DNA of 64,000 bases from Leisingera sp. ANG59 (GCF_013317235.1 NZ_WLCM01000011.1:1-64000); one strand, 5' to 3'; counted from the first letter of the stretch, positions 35,088 to 43,952 are shown. A program made the numbers and translations. The notes: generated from the letters alone by a model not told the origin.

Positions 35088-36254
35088 TCAATCCCGGCGG
35101 TCCTCATCCGGCTGCTTCTTCCAGCGCTTCTGGTTGAACGGGTACAGGAACTGCCGCCAATAGCCGTTTGGCACCGTATCACCGGCCACCCCGTACTTTG
35201 ACGGCCAGGCCTGCTCCGGCAGGTGGTGGGTGCCGAACAGCCAGTCATAGAGCGGAAAATGCGAGGCATAGTTGATGTCGATCGCCGCCCGCTCGCTGCC
35301 GTGATGCCAATGGTGATAGCGCGGGGTGACCAGGAACCGCTCCAGGAAGCCCAGCTTCCAGCCGATGTTGGCGTGGATGAAGCTTGAATAGAAGTAGACG
35401 ATCAGCAGGTATCCTTGGATCGCCTCCGGCTTGAAGCCCAGCGTGAACATCGGCACCGCCGTCAGCCCGCGCAGCACCGCAATTTCGATGAAATGCATCC
35501 GCGCGCCGGCCAGCCAGTCCATCTTCTTGGCTGAATGGTGGATCGCATGGAAGTGCCACAGCGCCGGGAAACTGTGAAAGGCACGGTGCACCCAGTACTG
35601 CACGAAATCCGTCGCGGCCATGATGATCAGCACCTGCACCGCAAAGGGCAGATTGGTGATGTGGGCGCGGATCCCCTCCAGATCAAACTCGGTGTTCACA
35701 TAGTACGCGGGTGCCATGGTCAGGAAAGTCAGCACCTGCACCAGCATGGAACTGACCAGATAATAGAACATGTCCTCGCGCCATTCGGTGCGGAACACGG
35801 TCTGCTCGCGCCGCGCCGGAAAGAACCGCTCCAGCGGCACAAACAGGAACCCGACCAGCAGCACGTTCACCACGAAATAGTCGAGCCCGAAATACAGGCT
35901 CTGCGGCGCCTCGCCTGCATGCTGCGGCTGCGCCGTGGCCATCAGCGAGGCCGCAACGGATAGCCCCAGCGCCGCCCAGCCCAGGCTTTTCTGGCGGCTC
36001 AGGATCAGGCTCAGCAGCGACAGCGCATAGCCCGCCAGCAGCACAAACCGCAGAAAGGCGGTGACATAGCCGCTGGAATGCACGAAGGCGATCTGCGGAT
36101 AGGAGAACGTCTCAGGGTACCAGCGCAGCAGCACCAGCAGCAGCCCGGTGATGGCCGCCAGCAGCGCCATGGAGCCCGACAGCCAGCCGCTGCCCAGCGG
36201 CCGCGCCTCGCGCGGGGCTTCCAGTTGCGCGATCACATCCCGGATGAATTTCAT
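35088..36254 (-). CDS. sterol desaturase/fatty acid hydroxylase family membrane protein
   Basis: The 388-residue polytopic protein carries the histidine boxes of the membrane di-iron hydroxylase family: YWVHRAFHSFPALWHFHAIHHS (about residues 218-239) and YHHWHHGSERAAID with THHLPEQAW later. At least six hydrophobic segments precede and surround them. Members hydroxylate or desaturate lipids using O2. The lipid substrate cannot be predicted. Its stop lies 2 bases past the convergent GFA gene, and a divergent regulator is absent. Confidence 0.93.
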   Translation of the reverse strand: MKFIRDVIAQLEAPREARPLGSGWLSGSMALLAAITGLLLVLLRWYPETFSYPQIAFVHSSGYVTAFLRFVLLAGYALSLLSLILSRQKSLGWAALGLSVAASLMATAQPQHAGEAPQSLYFGLDYFVVNVLLVGFLFVPLERFFPARREQTVFRTEWREDMFYYLVSSMLVQVLTFLTMAPAYYVNTEFDLEGIRAHITNLPFAVQVLIIMAATDFVQYWVHRAFHSFPALWHFHAIHHSAKKMDWLAGARMHFIEIAVLRGLTAVPMFTLGFKPEAIQGYLLIVYFYSSFIHANIGWKLGFLERFLVTPRYHHWHHGSERAAIDINYASHFPLYDWLFGTHHLPEQAWPSKYGVAGDTVPNGYWRQFLYPFNQKRWKKQPDEDRRD

Positions 36255-36346
36255 GCTGGCCTCACTCCGTCAAAGTCCGGCGCAACCTGCCATATCGCGG
36301 CGCATTCCGCGATTCCGGAAATCACTACGATGCGGCACGGACCCGG

Positions 36347-37135
36347 TCAAACCACCCGCCGCATCATCGCCAGCAGCGACTGGCGGCTGGCGTAGCCCAG
36401 CTTTTGCGCAACCAGCTCCATCCGCGCGCCGCGCGCTTCGGCCCGCAGCGCGATCTGGCAGCGCAGCCGGTCGCGCCAGCGCCCGAAGCTGAGACCGGTC
36501 TGCTGCTGGAACCGGCGGGTGAAACTGCGGCGGCTCATCCCCGCCAGCGCCGCCCAATGATCAATGGTCTGCATGCTCCCGGGGCTGTCCATCAGCGCAT
36601 CGCAGACCCGCTGCAGCCGGGCGTCACACGGATAAGGCAGCGACAGCGGCGACTTCGCGGCCGCGCCCAGCTCGATCAGGATCAGCCGGCTCAGATGGTG
36701 CGCCCGCGGCGGCAGCGGCCAAGGGTTGTTCATTTCGCACAGCGCCGCGATCAGACCCGCCAGCAGCGGCGCCACCGTCACCGCCCGGCACTCCGCCATC
36801 GCATCCGCCCCCGGCTCCGCCGGGTCGATATACAGCGATTGCAGCTGCACCTCCCCCGCCATCCGGATCTCATGCAGCACACCTGCCGGCACGATCAGCC
36901 CTGACCCCGCAGGCACCGCCCAGCTGGTGCCGCCGGCCTCAGCCATCATCAGCCCGGCCACGGCATAGACCAGCTGATGGCGCGGGTGGTCATGCCAGGC
37001 GGAAACATAGCCGTCCGGATAGCTGCGCGCGTAGGATACCACCCCATGCGGCAGCAACTGCACCGCATCGGACGAGGACGATCCCCACCGCCGGATGTCC
37101 GCATTCTGGCCCATTTGCGCGAAACCTGGCCCCAT
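36347..37135 (-). CDS. AraC family transcriptional regulator with cupin N-terminus
   Basis: About 262 residues. The N-terminal cupin domain has YVSAWHDHPRHQLVYAVAGLMMAEAGG and LIVPAGVLHEI. The C-terminal AraC DNA-binding domain has TIDHWAALAGMSRRSFTRRFQQQTGLSFGRWRDRLR followed by a second HTH (VAQKLGYASRQSLLAMMRRV). The start is uncertain (37135 or 37114); neither has a strong site. It is divergent from the FMN-binding oxidoreductase gene, its likely target. Confidence 0.88.
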   Translation of the reverse strand: MGPGFAQMGQNADIRRWGSSSSDAVQLLPHGVVSYARSYPDGYVSAWHDHPRHQLVYAVAGLMMAEAGGTSWAVPAGSGLIVPAGVLHEIRMAGEVQLQSLYIDPAEPGADAMAECRAVTVAPLLAGLIAALCEMNNPWPLPPRAHHLSRLILIELGAAAKSPLSLPYPCDARLQRVCDALMDSPGSMQTIDHWAALAGMSRRSFTRRFQQQTGLSFGRWRDRLRCQIALRAEARGARMELVAQKLGYASRQSLLAMMRRVV

Positions 37136-37182
37136 CGCCACGAAAGGGCAAGCTAAAACGCAACCAAGAGGAGGCCGGACCC

Positions 37183-37785
37183 ATGCAGACACTCACCAGC
37201 ACTGATGAGCTAGAGGCTATCTACGGCCCCCCGGTGCCGCAGTCTCTGACCAAGGTCGCCACCTGCTTGACACCGCTTTACCGCGACTGGATCGGCGCCT
37301 CGAAGTTCGTGATCCTGTCCTCCATCGGACCTGAAGGCACCGACGCCAGCCCGCGCGGCGATGACGGCCCGGTGGTGCATATGGCGGACGACCGCACCCT
37401 CTGGCTGCCCGACTGGCGCGGCAACAACCGAATCGACAGCTTGCGCAACATCGTCCGCGACCCGCGTGTCAGCCTGATGTTCATGGTGCCGGGCTGCAAC
37501 AACGTGGTGCGGGTGAACGGCACCGCCGTGCTGACCGCGGACGAGAGCCTGCGCAGCCACTTCGCCCGCAAGTCCCTGCTGCCTGCCACCGTCGCGGTGA
37601 TCACCATCCAAGAGCTCTATTTCCAGTGCGCCAAGGCGCTGATGCGTTCCCGCCTGTGGGACCCGGACGCAGACCGTCCGGCGGTCCCCACGGCCGGCCA
37701 GTTCCTGAAGGAGCAGCAAGGGGGATTCGAAGCCGAGGCTTATGACGCCGGCTATGCGGAGTATGCCAAATCCCGGATGTGGTAG
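37183..37785 (+). CDS. pyridoxamine 5'-phosphate oxidase family (FMN-binding split barrel) protein
   Basis: A 200-residue flavin-binding split-barrel protein similar to the MSMEG_1061 type. It shows FVILSSIGPEGTDASPRGD, LWLPDWRGNNRIDSLRNIVRDPRVSLMFMVPGCNNVVRVNGTA and ELYFQCAKALMRSRLW. The substrate is unknown; it is probably an FMN- or F420-type redox enzyme and not the vitamin B6 enzyme itself. AAGAGGAGGCC precedes the ATG. It is divergent from the AraC gene. Confidence 0.9.
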   Translation: MQTLTSTDELEAIYGPPVPQSLTKVATCLTPLYRDWIGASKFVILSSIGPEGTDASPRGDDGPVVHMADDRTLWLPDWRGNNRIDSLRNIVRDPRVSLMFMVPGCNNVVRVNGTAVLTADESLRSHFARKSLLPATVAVITIQELYFQCAKALMRSRLWDPDADRPAVPTAGQFLKEQQGGFEAEAYDAGYAEYAKSRMW

Positions 37786-37924
37786 GGACAGAGTCGGCCA
37801 AGAGCGCCCTGGACACCGTGAAGCAGGGAAACAGGGGGTGACAGCCAGCGGCACAGCCATGATACTGCCGTGCAATTGCACTGTCTGGTGCGCAGTTGGA
37901 AACATGACCCCAGGGGCACACTTA

Positions 37925-38266
37925 ATGAAAAAACTTGCCGTGGCCGCCTTCGCAGCGGCCCTCGCCACAGGCTCGGCGGCGCATTCGCCGGTGGAGAGCA
38001 CAACACCAGCAAACGGTGCTGCGGTAACAGAGGTTCCCGCAGAAATCAGCCTCAGCTTCGCAAACGACATCCGGCTGACGCGGGTGGAAATGGCGCATCA
38101 GGACCACGGGCCCGTTCCACTGGACCTGGACGGTCCGGCACGGTTCGACCGGACCTTCGTCCTGCCCCTCCAGGGGATGGGCGCAGGCACGTACCGTATC
38201 GAATGGCGCGGACTGGGGGCTGACGGCCACGCCATGCGGGGTGAGTTTTCGTTCCAGGTCGAGTGA
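37925..38266 (+). CDS. copC: CopC-type periplasmic copper-binding protein
   Basis: The 113-residue protein has a signal peptide (MKKLAVAAFAAALATGSAA) whose cleavage would expose HSPVESTTPANGA. That leaves an N-terminal histidine as in CopC Cu(II) sites. The late GADGHAMRGEFSFQV supplies the Asp/His pair. The fold is a single beta-barrel. It is followed at once by copD, and the pair would bind copper in the periplasm and take it up across the inner membrane. Confidence 0.9.
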   Translation: MKKLAVAAFAAALATGSAAHSPVESTTPANGAAVTEVPAEISLSFANDIRLTRVEMAHQDHGPVPLDLDGPARFDRTFVLPLQGMGAGTYRIEWRGLGADGHAMRGEFSFQVE

Positions 38267-38268
38267 AC

Positions 38269-39135
38269 ATGCCGGATCTTTGGGGACTGGCCGCGATCCT
38301 TGCGAAACTGGCGCTTTATGCCGGTTTTCTAGGGGCCGCCGGACTGGTGATTATACGTGCGGCGTTTCCTGCGCCTCTGTCACTGCTTGGCGGCCGGACC
38401 AGGAAACAAGCCATGCGCCTTGCCGTCATTGCACTGGCTGCGGCAGTCATGAGCTTTACCCTGCGCGGGGCGGCTTTAACGGGCAGCGCCCAAGGAATGG
38501 CCGACCCGGAAATTCTGGCCCTGCTGTGGCAAACCCAGGCAGGTGGAGCGCTGATCTTACGGATCGCAGCGGGTGGCCTGCTGCTAGCAGGGCTTTGCAT
38601 CCCGGGTCCTGGCCAGTGGATCGCACTGGCCGGCGCAGGAGCCGGCTTGTGGTCCCTGACTCAAATCGGGCATATCTCCGGGCTGGAGCAAACCGGCGTG
38701 CGCCTGCTTCTTATGCTTCACCTTGCGGGCGCAGCTTTCTGGATCGGCATACTCAGTCCGCTTCGCAGCCTGTCGCGGCAGCCGAAGCATCTGGCAGGCG
38801 CCGCTCACTTGGGCCACCGGTTCGGGCAGGCTGCGGCAGTGATTGTGCCCGTGCTGATCCTGGCAGGTCTGCTTATGGCCTGGCTGCTGGCAGGCGGGCC
38901 TGCGGAATTGTTCAACACGGGATACGGGCAAACCCTGCTTGTCAAACTGGGTCTCGTGGGGGGGCTTCTTGGTCTGGCAGCAGTGAATAAGACTCGCTTT
39001 GTGCCCGCCATGCAGGCCGGTGATGCCCTAGCAGGCCGCCGCCTGGCGCGGTCCATCGAGGCGGAAAAGCTGATCCTCCTCGCAATTCTGGCCGCTACCG
39101 CGACCCTCACCAGCGTTCTGCCCCTGCCGCACTGA
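38269..39135 (+). CDS. copD: CopD family copper import membrane protein
   Basis: About 288 residues with eight hydrophobic segments. The CopD domain is recognisable in the second half: IGHISG, MLHLAGAAFWIGILSPLRSL, LGHRFGQAAAVIVPVLILAGLLMAWLL and YGQTLLVKLGLVGGLLGLAAVNK. It starts 2 bases after the copC stop (a GTG overlapping that stop is an alternative), so the two genes are coupled. No other copper-resistance genes are nearby. Confidence 0.9.
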   Translation: MPDLWGLAAILAKLALYAGFLGAAGLVIIRAAFPAPLSLLGGRTRKQAMRLAVIALAAAVMSFTLRGAALTGSAQGMADPEILALLWQTQAGGALILRIAAGGLLLAGLCIPGPGQWIALAGAGAGLWSLTQIGHISGLEQTGVRLLLMLHLAGAAFWIGILSPLRSLSRQPKHLAGAAHLGHRFGQAAAVIVPVLILAGLLMAWLLAGGPAELFNTGYGQTLLVKLGLVGGLLGLAAVNKTRFVPAMQAGDALAGRRLARSIEAEKLILLAILAATATLTSVLPLPH

Positions 39136-39198
39136 GTTCCCCCGGTCCTTTCCCATCTCCAGCCGGAAACAACCGGCTCAGACCCGCGCCCCAAATGC

Positions 39199-39227
39199 AA
39201 AAAGGCCGCCCCGATGGGCGGCCTTTT
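39199..39227. terminator. bidirectional terminator between copD and rplT
   Basis: AAAAGGCCGCCC (39200-39211) pairs with GGGCGGCCTTTT (39216-39227). T-tracts exist on both strands, serving convergent copD and rplT. Confidence 0.9.
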
Positions 39228-39252
39228 CTGAATTCTGATTGCGACCGGAGCC

Positions 39253-39618
39253 TTAGGCGGCCAGCGCGTCCTGTGCCTGACGAACGATCGCGCCGAAGGC
39301 TTCGGGCTCGTGCACGGCCAGATCGGCCAGAACCTTACGGTCCACTTCGATGCCGGCCAGGGTCAGGCCGTTAATGAAGCGGGAGTAGGTCAGCGCTTCG
39401 TCGTGCGAACGGACAGCAGCGTTGATCCGCTGGATCCACAGCGCGCGGAAGTTGCGCTTGCGGTTCTTGCGGTCGCGGGTTGCGTACTGGTTCGCCTTGT
39501 CGACGGCCTGACGGGCAACCTTGAAGGTGTTCTTGCGGCGGCCGTAGTAACCTTTGGCTGCCTTGATGACCTTCTTGTGACGGGCGTGAGTCGTGGTACC
39601 ACCTTTAACGCGGGACAT
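39253..39618 (-). CDS. rplT: 50S ribosomal protein L20
   Basis: A 121-residue L20: [30 protein letters not shown] followed by [20 protein letters not shown] and the C-terminal [17 protein letters not shown]20 is essential for early 50S assembly. GAGGAGATCTGAGAT precedes the ATG. It follows rpmI by 15 bases. pheS, its usual downstream neighbour, is about 7.3 kb away. Confidence 0.99.
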   Translation of the reverse strand: MSRVKGGTTTHARHKKVIKAAKGYYGRRKNTFKVARQAVDKANQYATRDRKNRKRNFRALWIQRINAAVRSHDEALTYSRFINGLTLAGIEVDRKVLADLAVHEPEAFGAIVRQAQDALAA

Positions 39619-39633
39619 ATCTCAGATCTCCTC

Positions 39634-39834
39634 TTAGCGGTCGTAGGGCATGAAGCCCTTGACGATCTTGGCGTCGGGTGCCGACAGGGTGGTGGTGCCG
39701 CGGGCGTCGCGGATGAACTTGGTGGTGCGCTTGATCATGCCGTGGCGCTTGCCGGCCTGACCCGCTTTCACCTTTCCGGTCGCGGTAATCTTGAAGCGCT
39801 TCTTGGCGCTCGACTTTGTCTTCATCTTGGGCAT
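39634..39834 (-). CDS. rpmI: 50S ribosomal protein L35
   Basis: A 66-residue L35: [37 protein letters not shown] and the end [13 protein letters not shown]. It is basic and short as expected. The ATG at 39834 follows GGAGACGGAA. It starts the rpmI-rplT operon. infC, often upstream, is not present here; a small membrane-protein gene and pyk lie upstream instead. Confidence 0.99.
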   Translation of the reverse strand: MPKMKTKSSAKKRFKITATGKVKAGQAGKRHGMIKRTTKFIRDARGTTTLSAPDAKIVKGFMPYDR

Positions 39835-39952
39835 TTCCGTCTCCTTCAATGCGGGTTCGCTAGACGCGCGACTCGGCATGCCTAAGAAAGGCCGGCCGCG
39901 CGGAACAGAGCTGCCCTTTACGCAATGCTTGCACCGGGGGCAAGCGGATTCT

Positions 39953-40174
39953 CTAAAGAAACCGGCCGACAACCCGGAAAAACACGTCCGGAATCTCCTC
40001 GACGCTGTAGCCGCCGGGTTTCATCAACACCGCATAGGTAACCAGCCCGATGGCAATCAGGATGGTCAAAACCGATGCCCGCGGCGGGCGGCGTTCGCTG
40101 AGCGCGGACATGACCGACGGCACCGTGAAACCCGCAATGATCAGCCCCAGGATCAGCGCCAGATCCGTATCCAT
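39953..40174 (-). CDS. small membrane protein between pyk and rpmI, unknown function
   Basis: The 73-residue product has two membrane segments ([21 protein letters not shown] and [17 protein letters not shown]) separated by a basic loop (SERRPPRAS), and a C-terminal amphipathic end. A purine-rich GGGGGACG lies upstream of the ATG. It is 91 bases downstream of pyk on the same strand. The compact, well-formed membrane topology supports a real gene of unknown role. Confidence 0.65.
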   Translation of the reverse strand: MDTDLALILGLIIAGFTVPSVMSALSERRPPRASVLTILIAIGLVTYAVLMKPGGYSVEEIPDVFFRVVGRFL

Positions 40175-40265
40175 GAACCACGTCCCCCGTCAACACAGCA
40201 ACACGGGAAATGGTAGGCGCAGGCAGCGGCATTTCAATCGCCGCCCCCCTGCCCCGGCTGGCCGC

Positions 40266-41711
40266 TTACTCCGGGTCGGTGCTGTAGATCAGCCGCTCGT
40301 CGCAGGGGGCAATGCGCAGGATGTTGGTGGTGCCCGGCACGTTGAAGGGCACGCCCGCGGTCACCACGATCTGGTCGCCCTCGCCGGCATAGCCGCCTGC
40401 GCGTGCGGCGCGCGCGGCACTGACCACTGCGCCCTTGAAGCGGTCCAGCTCCGGCGTCATCACGCAGGTGCAGCCCCAGCTGAGGCACAGCCGCCGCGCG
40501 GTGGCGCTGACCGGGGTCATCGCGATGATCGGCACGCCGGGGCGTTCCCGCGCCGTCAGCAGCGCAGTGGTGCCGGACTGGGTGAAGCAGCAGATCGCCT
40601 TGATCTCGGTCTTCTCCGCAATCTCCCGCGCCGCCGCGACGATGCCATCGGCCACGGTGGTGCCCTTGGCCGAGCGCGAGGCGGCGATGATCTGGGTATA
40701 GGTCGGGTCCGCCTCGACCTCGACCGCGACCTTGTCCATGGTCTGCACCGCCTGCACCGGGTACTGGCCCGCCGCGCTTTCGGCGCTCAGCATCACCGCA
40801 TCCGCGCCCTCATAGATGGCGGTTGCCACGTCCGAGACCTCGGCGCGGGTCGGCATCGGGCTTTCGATCATGCTCTCGAGCATCTGGGTTGCCACGATCA
40901 CCGGCTTGGCGGCAGCCCGGCACTTGCGCACCAGCCGCTTCTGGATCGGCGGCACCGCCGCCACCGGTAGCTCGACGCCCAGATCGCCCCGCGCAACCAT
41001 GATGCCGTCGGAGGCATCCAGAATGGCCTCGAAATCCTCCACCGCCTGCGGCTTCTCGATCTTCGACAGCACCGCGGCGCGGCCGTCGGCCAGCGCGCGC
41101 GCCTCATAAACATCCTTGGCCCGCTGCACAAACGACAGCGCCAGCCAGTCAACGCCCAAGCTACAGACAAATTCCAGGTCCGCCCGGTCCTTCTCCGACA
41201 GCGCCGCCAGCGGCAGCACCACGTCGGGCACATTCACGCCCTTGCGGTTGGAAATCGTGCCGCCGGTCTCCACCGTGCAATCAGCAAAGTCCGCGCCGCA
41301 GTCATCCACCACCAGGCGGATCTTGCCGTCATTCACCAGCAGATGCGCCCCCGGCTCCAGCGCTTGGAAAATCTCCGGATGCGGCAGGCACACGCGCGCG
41401 GCGTCCCCCTCCGCTTCATCCAGGTCGAGGCGGAACTTGGCGCCTTCCTCCAGCTCCTCGGCACCGTTGGCAAATACGCCGACGCGCAGCTTCGGCCCCT
41501 GCAGGTCGGCCAGGATCGCGATCGGGCTGTCCAGATCCTGCTCCACCTGGCGGATGATCTTGTGCTTCTCGGCGATCTCCGGGTGGCTGCCGTGCGACAT
41601 GTTCAGGCGGAACACATCAGCCCCCGCCTCATGCAGCGCGCGGATGGTGTCATAGGTCTCAGAGGCCGGCCCCAAAGTGGCGACAATCTTCACATTGCGC
41701 GATCGTTTCAT
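40266..41711 (-). CDS. pyk: pyruvate kinase
   Basis: The 481-residue enzyme converts phosphoenolpyruvate and ADP to pyruvate and ATP. Landmarks are KIVATLGPAS (8-17), FRLNMSHGS, ILADLQGPKLRVG, the active-site signature VLSKIEKPQAVEDFEAI, GIMVARGDLGVELP and KPVIVATQMLESMIESPMPTRAEVSDVA. A C-terminal allosteric-type domain (about 350-481) is complete. The gene is alone, followed by a small membrane protein gene. Confidence 0.98.
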   Translation of the reverse strand: MKRSRNVKIVATLGPASETYDTIRALHEAGADVFRLNMSHGSHPEIAEKHKIIRQVEQDLDSPIAILADLQGPKLRVGVFANGAEELEEGAKFRLDLDEAEGDAARVCLPHPEIFQALEPGAHLLVNDGKIRLVVDDCGADFADCTVETGGTISNRKGVNVPDVVLPLAALSEKDRADLEFVCSLGVDWLALSFVQRAKDVYEARALADGRAAVLSKIEKPQAVEDFEAILDASDGIMVARGDLGVELPVAAVPPIQKRLVRKCRAAAKPVIVATQMLESMIESPMPTRAEVSDVATAIYEGADAVMLSAESAAGQYPVQAVQTMDKVAVEVEADPTYTQIIAASRSAKGTTVADGIVAAAREIAEKTEIKAICCFTQSGTTALLTARERPGVPIIAMTPVSATARRLCLSWGCTCVMTPELDRFKGAVVSAARAARAGGYAGEGDQIVVTAGVPFNVPGTTNILRIAPCDERLIYSTDPE

Positions 41712-41829
41712 AGGGGTCTTCTCCTCCGGACCTGAATAATGTTACCGCAAACAGCTTGGGGTGCTTATCCCCCAATTCCCATTTCCGCGCAACTCCCGTA
41801 AAGAGAATGCGGCAAAACATATCAGGCTC

Positions 41830-42567
41830 ATGACATACACTCCCTTTTTTGTTCACGGTGCAGACCGCCCCGCCCGCTGGCTGATCACATGCGACCACGC
41901 AACCAACCATGTGCCGGAGTTTGCCGGCGGCGGCGACCTTGGCCTCCCGCGCGAGGATATGGAGCGCCACATCGCCTATGACGTCGGCGCCTACGAGGTG
42001 TCCAAGCTGCTGGGCGAGATGCTGGACGCGCCGGTGGTGGCGTCGAATTTCTCCCGCCTGGTGATCGACCCCAACCGCGGCGAAGACGACCCGACCCTGC
42101 TGATGAAGCTCTATGACGGTACCATCATCCCCGCCAACCGCCACGCGGGCGAGGCAGAGCTGAAGGAGCGGCTGGAAGGCTGCTACCGCCCCTACCACCG
42201 GGCCTTGGCGCGGCTGGCGGAACGGCCCCGCACGGTGATCGTCTCGGTGCACAGCTTCACCCGCCAGCTGCGCGGGCGGCCGCCGCGGCCCTGGGAGATC
42301 GGCATCCTGTTCCCCGCGGGTGAACGGTTCTCTCCCTTTGTCATTGACGAACTCAACCGCGAGGATGGCTTCTGCGTAGGCGTCAACGAGCCCTACACCG
42401 GCTATCTGCCCGGCGACGCGATCGAAACCCACGCCACCAAGCCGGGCCGCCCCAACACGCTGGTCGAGCTGAGGAACGATCTGATCGCCGAGCACAAGGG
42501 CCAGCACGCCTGGGCCGAACGCCTCGCCAGCATCCTGCCCAAGGCGCTGGAAGCCTCCGGTCTCTGA
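41830..42567 (+). CDS. N-formylglutamate amidohydrolase family protein
   Basis: A 245-residue protein of the N-formylglutamate amidohydrolase/HutG-like family: LITCDHATNHVPEFA (zinc His), HIAYDVGAYEVSKLLGEMLDAPVVASNFSRLVIDPNR, VIVSVHSFTRQLRG and the EIGILFPAGER segment. HutG-type enzymes release formate from N-formyl-L-glutamate in histidine breakdown. No other hut genes are in the window, so the actual substrate is open. It is divergent from pyk. Confidence 0.92.
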   Translation: MTYTPFFVHGADRPARWLITCDHATNHVPEFAGGGDLGLPREDMERHIAYDVGAYEVSKLLGEMLDAPVVASNFSRLVIDPNRGEDDPTLLMKLYDGTIIPANRHAGEAELKERLEGCYRPYHRALARLAERPRTVIVSVHSFTRQLRGRPPRPWEIGILFPAGERFSPFVIDELNREDGFCVGVNEPYTGYLPGDAIETHATKPGRPNTLVELRNDLIAEHKGQHAWAERLASILPKALEASGL

Positions 42568-42663
42568 TTCCCGCGGCACGGGAAACAGCCCCATGTTGCA
42601 GAACAGGCCGCGAATCCCCATATCTGTAACGGAAACGCGGGATTTTCCGGGAAAGGAGCAGTC

Positions 42664-42903
42664 ATGACCCAGGAAAGCCTCTCTGCCTTTTTCGGCTGGC
42701 TGACCGTTTTGCATATCGGCCTGTTCACCCTCTCCGTTGTGCTTCTGATGCTGACGCGGGACTGGACCGCCCAACTGCACGCCCGCATGTTCGGTCTGGC
42801 GCCTGCGGATGTCAGCCTGACGGTCTACCGCTGGCTCGGCACCTACAAGATCGTTATTTTTGCCACCGCACTGGGGCCGTGGCTGGCGCTGCAGCTGGTC
42901 TGA
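42664..42903 (+). CDS. small membrane protein (DUF6868-like), unknown function
   Basis: This 79-residue protein has two membrane segments (AFFGWLTVLHIGLFTLSVVLLML and TYKIVIFATALGPWLALQLV), with TRDWTAQLHARMFGLAPADVS between them. The arrangement recalls the DUF6868 group of small membrane proteins, but I assign this tentatively. GGAAAGGAGC precedes the ATG. It may be co-transcribed with the DUF1244 gene. Confidence 0.72.
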   Translation: MTQESLSAFFGWLTVLHIGLFTLSVVLLMLTRDWTAQLHARMFGLAPADVSLTVYRWLGTYKIVIFATALGPWLALQLV

Positions 42904-42983
42904 CCAGCCGCCCGCGCCCATTGCCCGCCCCCGCTGCGGCTGCTAGGCCTGCCGGGACGCAAGACAACTCCGGAGCCACCGCC

Positions 42984-43298
42984 ATGGACAAGCAAACCGA
43001 GATCGAAATCCAGGCCGCCGCCTTCCGCCGCCTGCAACAGCACCTGATGGAAGACCGCACCGATGTGCAGAACATCGACCTGATGAACATGGCCGGCTTC
43101 TGCCGCAACTGCCTGGCCCGCTGGTACCAGGAAGCCGCCAACGAGCGCGGTATCGAGATGGACAAGACCGAGGCCCGCGAAATCTACTACGGCATGACAA
43201 TGGATGAGTGGAAAGCCAACTACCAGACCGAGGCCAGCGCCGAGAAACAGGCGGCCTTCGAGGTGGCGTTCAAGGAAAACGTGACCGACAAGCAGTAA
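42984..43298 (+). CDS. DUF1244 domain-containing protein
   Basis: A 104-residue protein matching the DUF1244 family: EIEIQAAAFRRLQQHLMEDRTDVQNIDLMNMAGFCRNCLARWYQEAANERG and MTDEW-like KTEAREIYYGMTMDEWKANYQ. The CRNCL pair could bind metal. Members are small helical proteins of unknown function conserved in Proteobacteria. The ATG at 42984 is preceded by GGAG; an earlier in-frame start would add low-complexity sequence. Confidence 0.92.
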   Translation: MDKQTEIEIQAAAFRRLQQHLMEDRTDVQNIDLMNMAGFCRNCLARWYQEAANERGIEMDKTEAREIYYGMTMDEWKANYQTEASAEKQAAFEVAFKENVTDKQ

Positions 43299-43307
43299 GC
43301 AGGCGGA

Positions 43308-43322
43308 AGGGGCGCTGCCCCT
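43308..43322 (+). terminator. short hairpin after the DUF1244 gene
   Basis: AGGGGC (43308-43313) pairs with GCCCCT (43317-43322) 10 bases after the stop, with a weak following T content. Confidence 0.45.
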
Positions 43323-43348
43323 CTTGGCCGTGCGGCCAATTCACCCCG

Positions 43349-43370
43349 GAGTATTTGCCCAAAGGTGAAG
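43349..43370 (+). repeat. dispersed GAGTATTT repeat, copy 1
   Basis: This copy has GAGTATTT followed by GCCCAAAGGTGAAG. Similar elements occur at 49223-49245 (minus strand) and as an inverted pair at 53900-53957, all downstream of genes. Confidence 0.5.
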
Positions 43371-43389
43371 AGCCGGGCTGGCCGCCACC

Positions 43390-43878
43390 TCAGCCCCTCA
43401 GCCGCAGGGAGGCGCGCGCTGGATCAACCGGCGCGCCATCCGCGTCCACCAGTGCGACCTGAAGCGGTGCGCCGGTCTCCCGGTCCACAACCCAGACCGG
43501 CGCCGCGCCACCAGTCACATGCGCCTCTCCCCATTGCGCCAGTGCCAGGAACGTCAGCGCCAATCCGCGCCCGGCTTCGGTCAGCACATAGGCCTGACGC
43601 ACCCGGTCGCCCGCCTCCTGATAGGGCTGTTTCTCCAGCACCCCCCGCGCCACCAGACTGTTCAGCCGGTCCGTCAGCGTTGATCGCGGCGCCTTCAGGT
43701 CTTCGCGCATATCGTCATAGCGGCAGACGCCATAGAAAGCCTCCCGCAGGATCAGCAGCGTCCAGCGGTCGCCGAGGATTTCTGCGGCCAGCGCCATCGG
43801 GCACTGCTCCTTGGGCACCAGGGCGCGGCGGCGGACGGCGGGCAGGGTTTCACGGGAATCAGAAGCTGGGTTTGACAT
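43390..43878 (-). CDS. HxlR family transcriptional regulator
   Basis: The 162-residue protein has the HxlR winged-helix domain: CPMALAAEILGDRWTLLILREAFYGVCRYDDMREDLKAPRSTLTDRLNSLVARGVLEKQPYQ, followed by YVLTEAGRGLALTFLALAQWGE. The leading cysteine (Cys26 in KEQCPM) is the position used for thiol or aldehyde sensing in HypR/YodB-type members. It is divergent from a dienelactone hydrolase gene with a clear dyad between them. Confidence 0.92.
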   Translation of the reverse strand: MSNPASDSRETLPAVRRRALVPKEQCPMALAAEILGDRWTLLILREAFYGVCRYDDMREDLKAPRSTLTDRLNSLVARGVLEKQPYQEAGDRVRQAYVLTEAGRGLALTFLALAQWGEAHVTGGAAPVWVVDRETGAPLQVALVDADGAPVDPARASLRLRG

Positions 43879-43901
43879 ACGGACCCAGATAGGGGATTTC
43901 T

Positions 43902-43928
43902 ATCTGAGTTCAAAATTGAGACTCAGAT
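43902..43928. promoter_or_regulatory. HxlR-type operator candidate
   Basis: ATCTGAGT (43902-43909) and ACTCAGAT (43921-43928) are exact complements separated by 11 bases, lying between the HxlR start (43878) and the hydrolase start (43953). Confidence 0.6.
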
Positions 43929-43952
43929 TCGCAAGCAGGAAGGACATCCCCC

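Noticed and set aside
43902-43928. Similarity of the HxlR dyad to the palindrome ATTGAGACTCAAT at 7893-7905
   Set aside because: They share only the TTGAGACTCA core by overlap with the spacer; the dyad arms differ, so common regulation is not supported.
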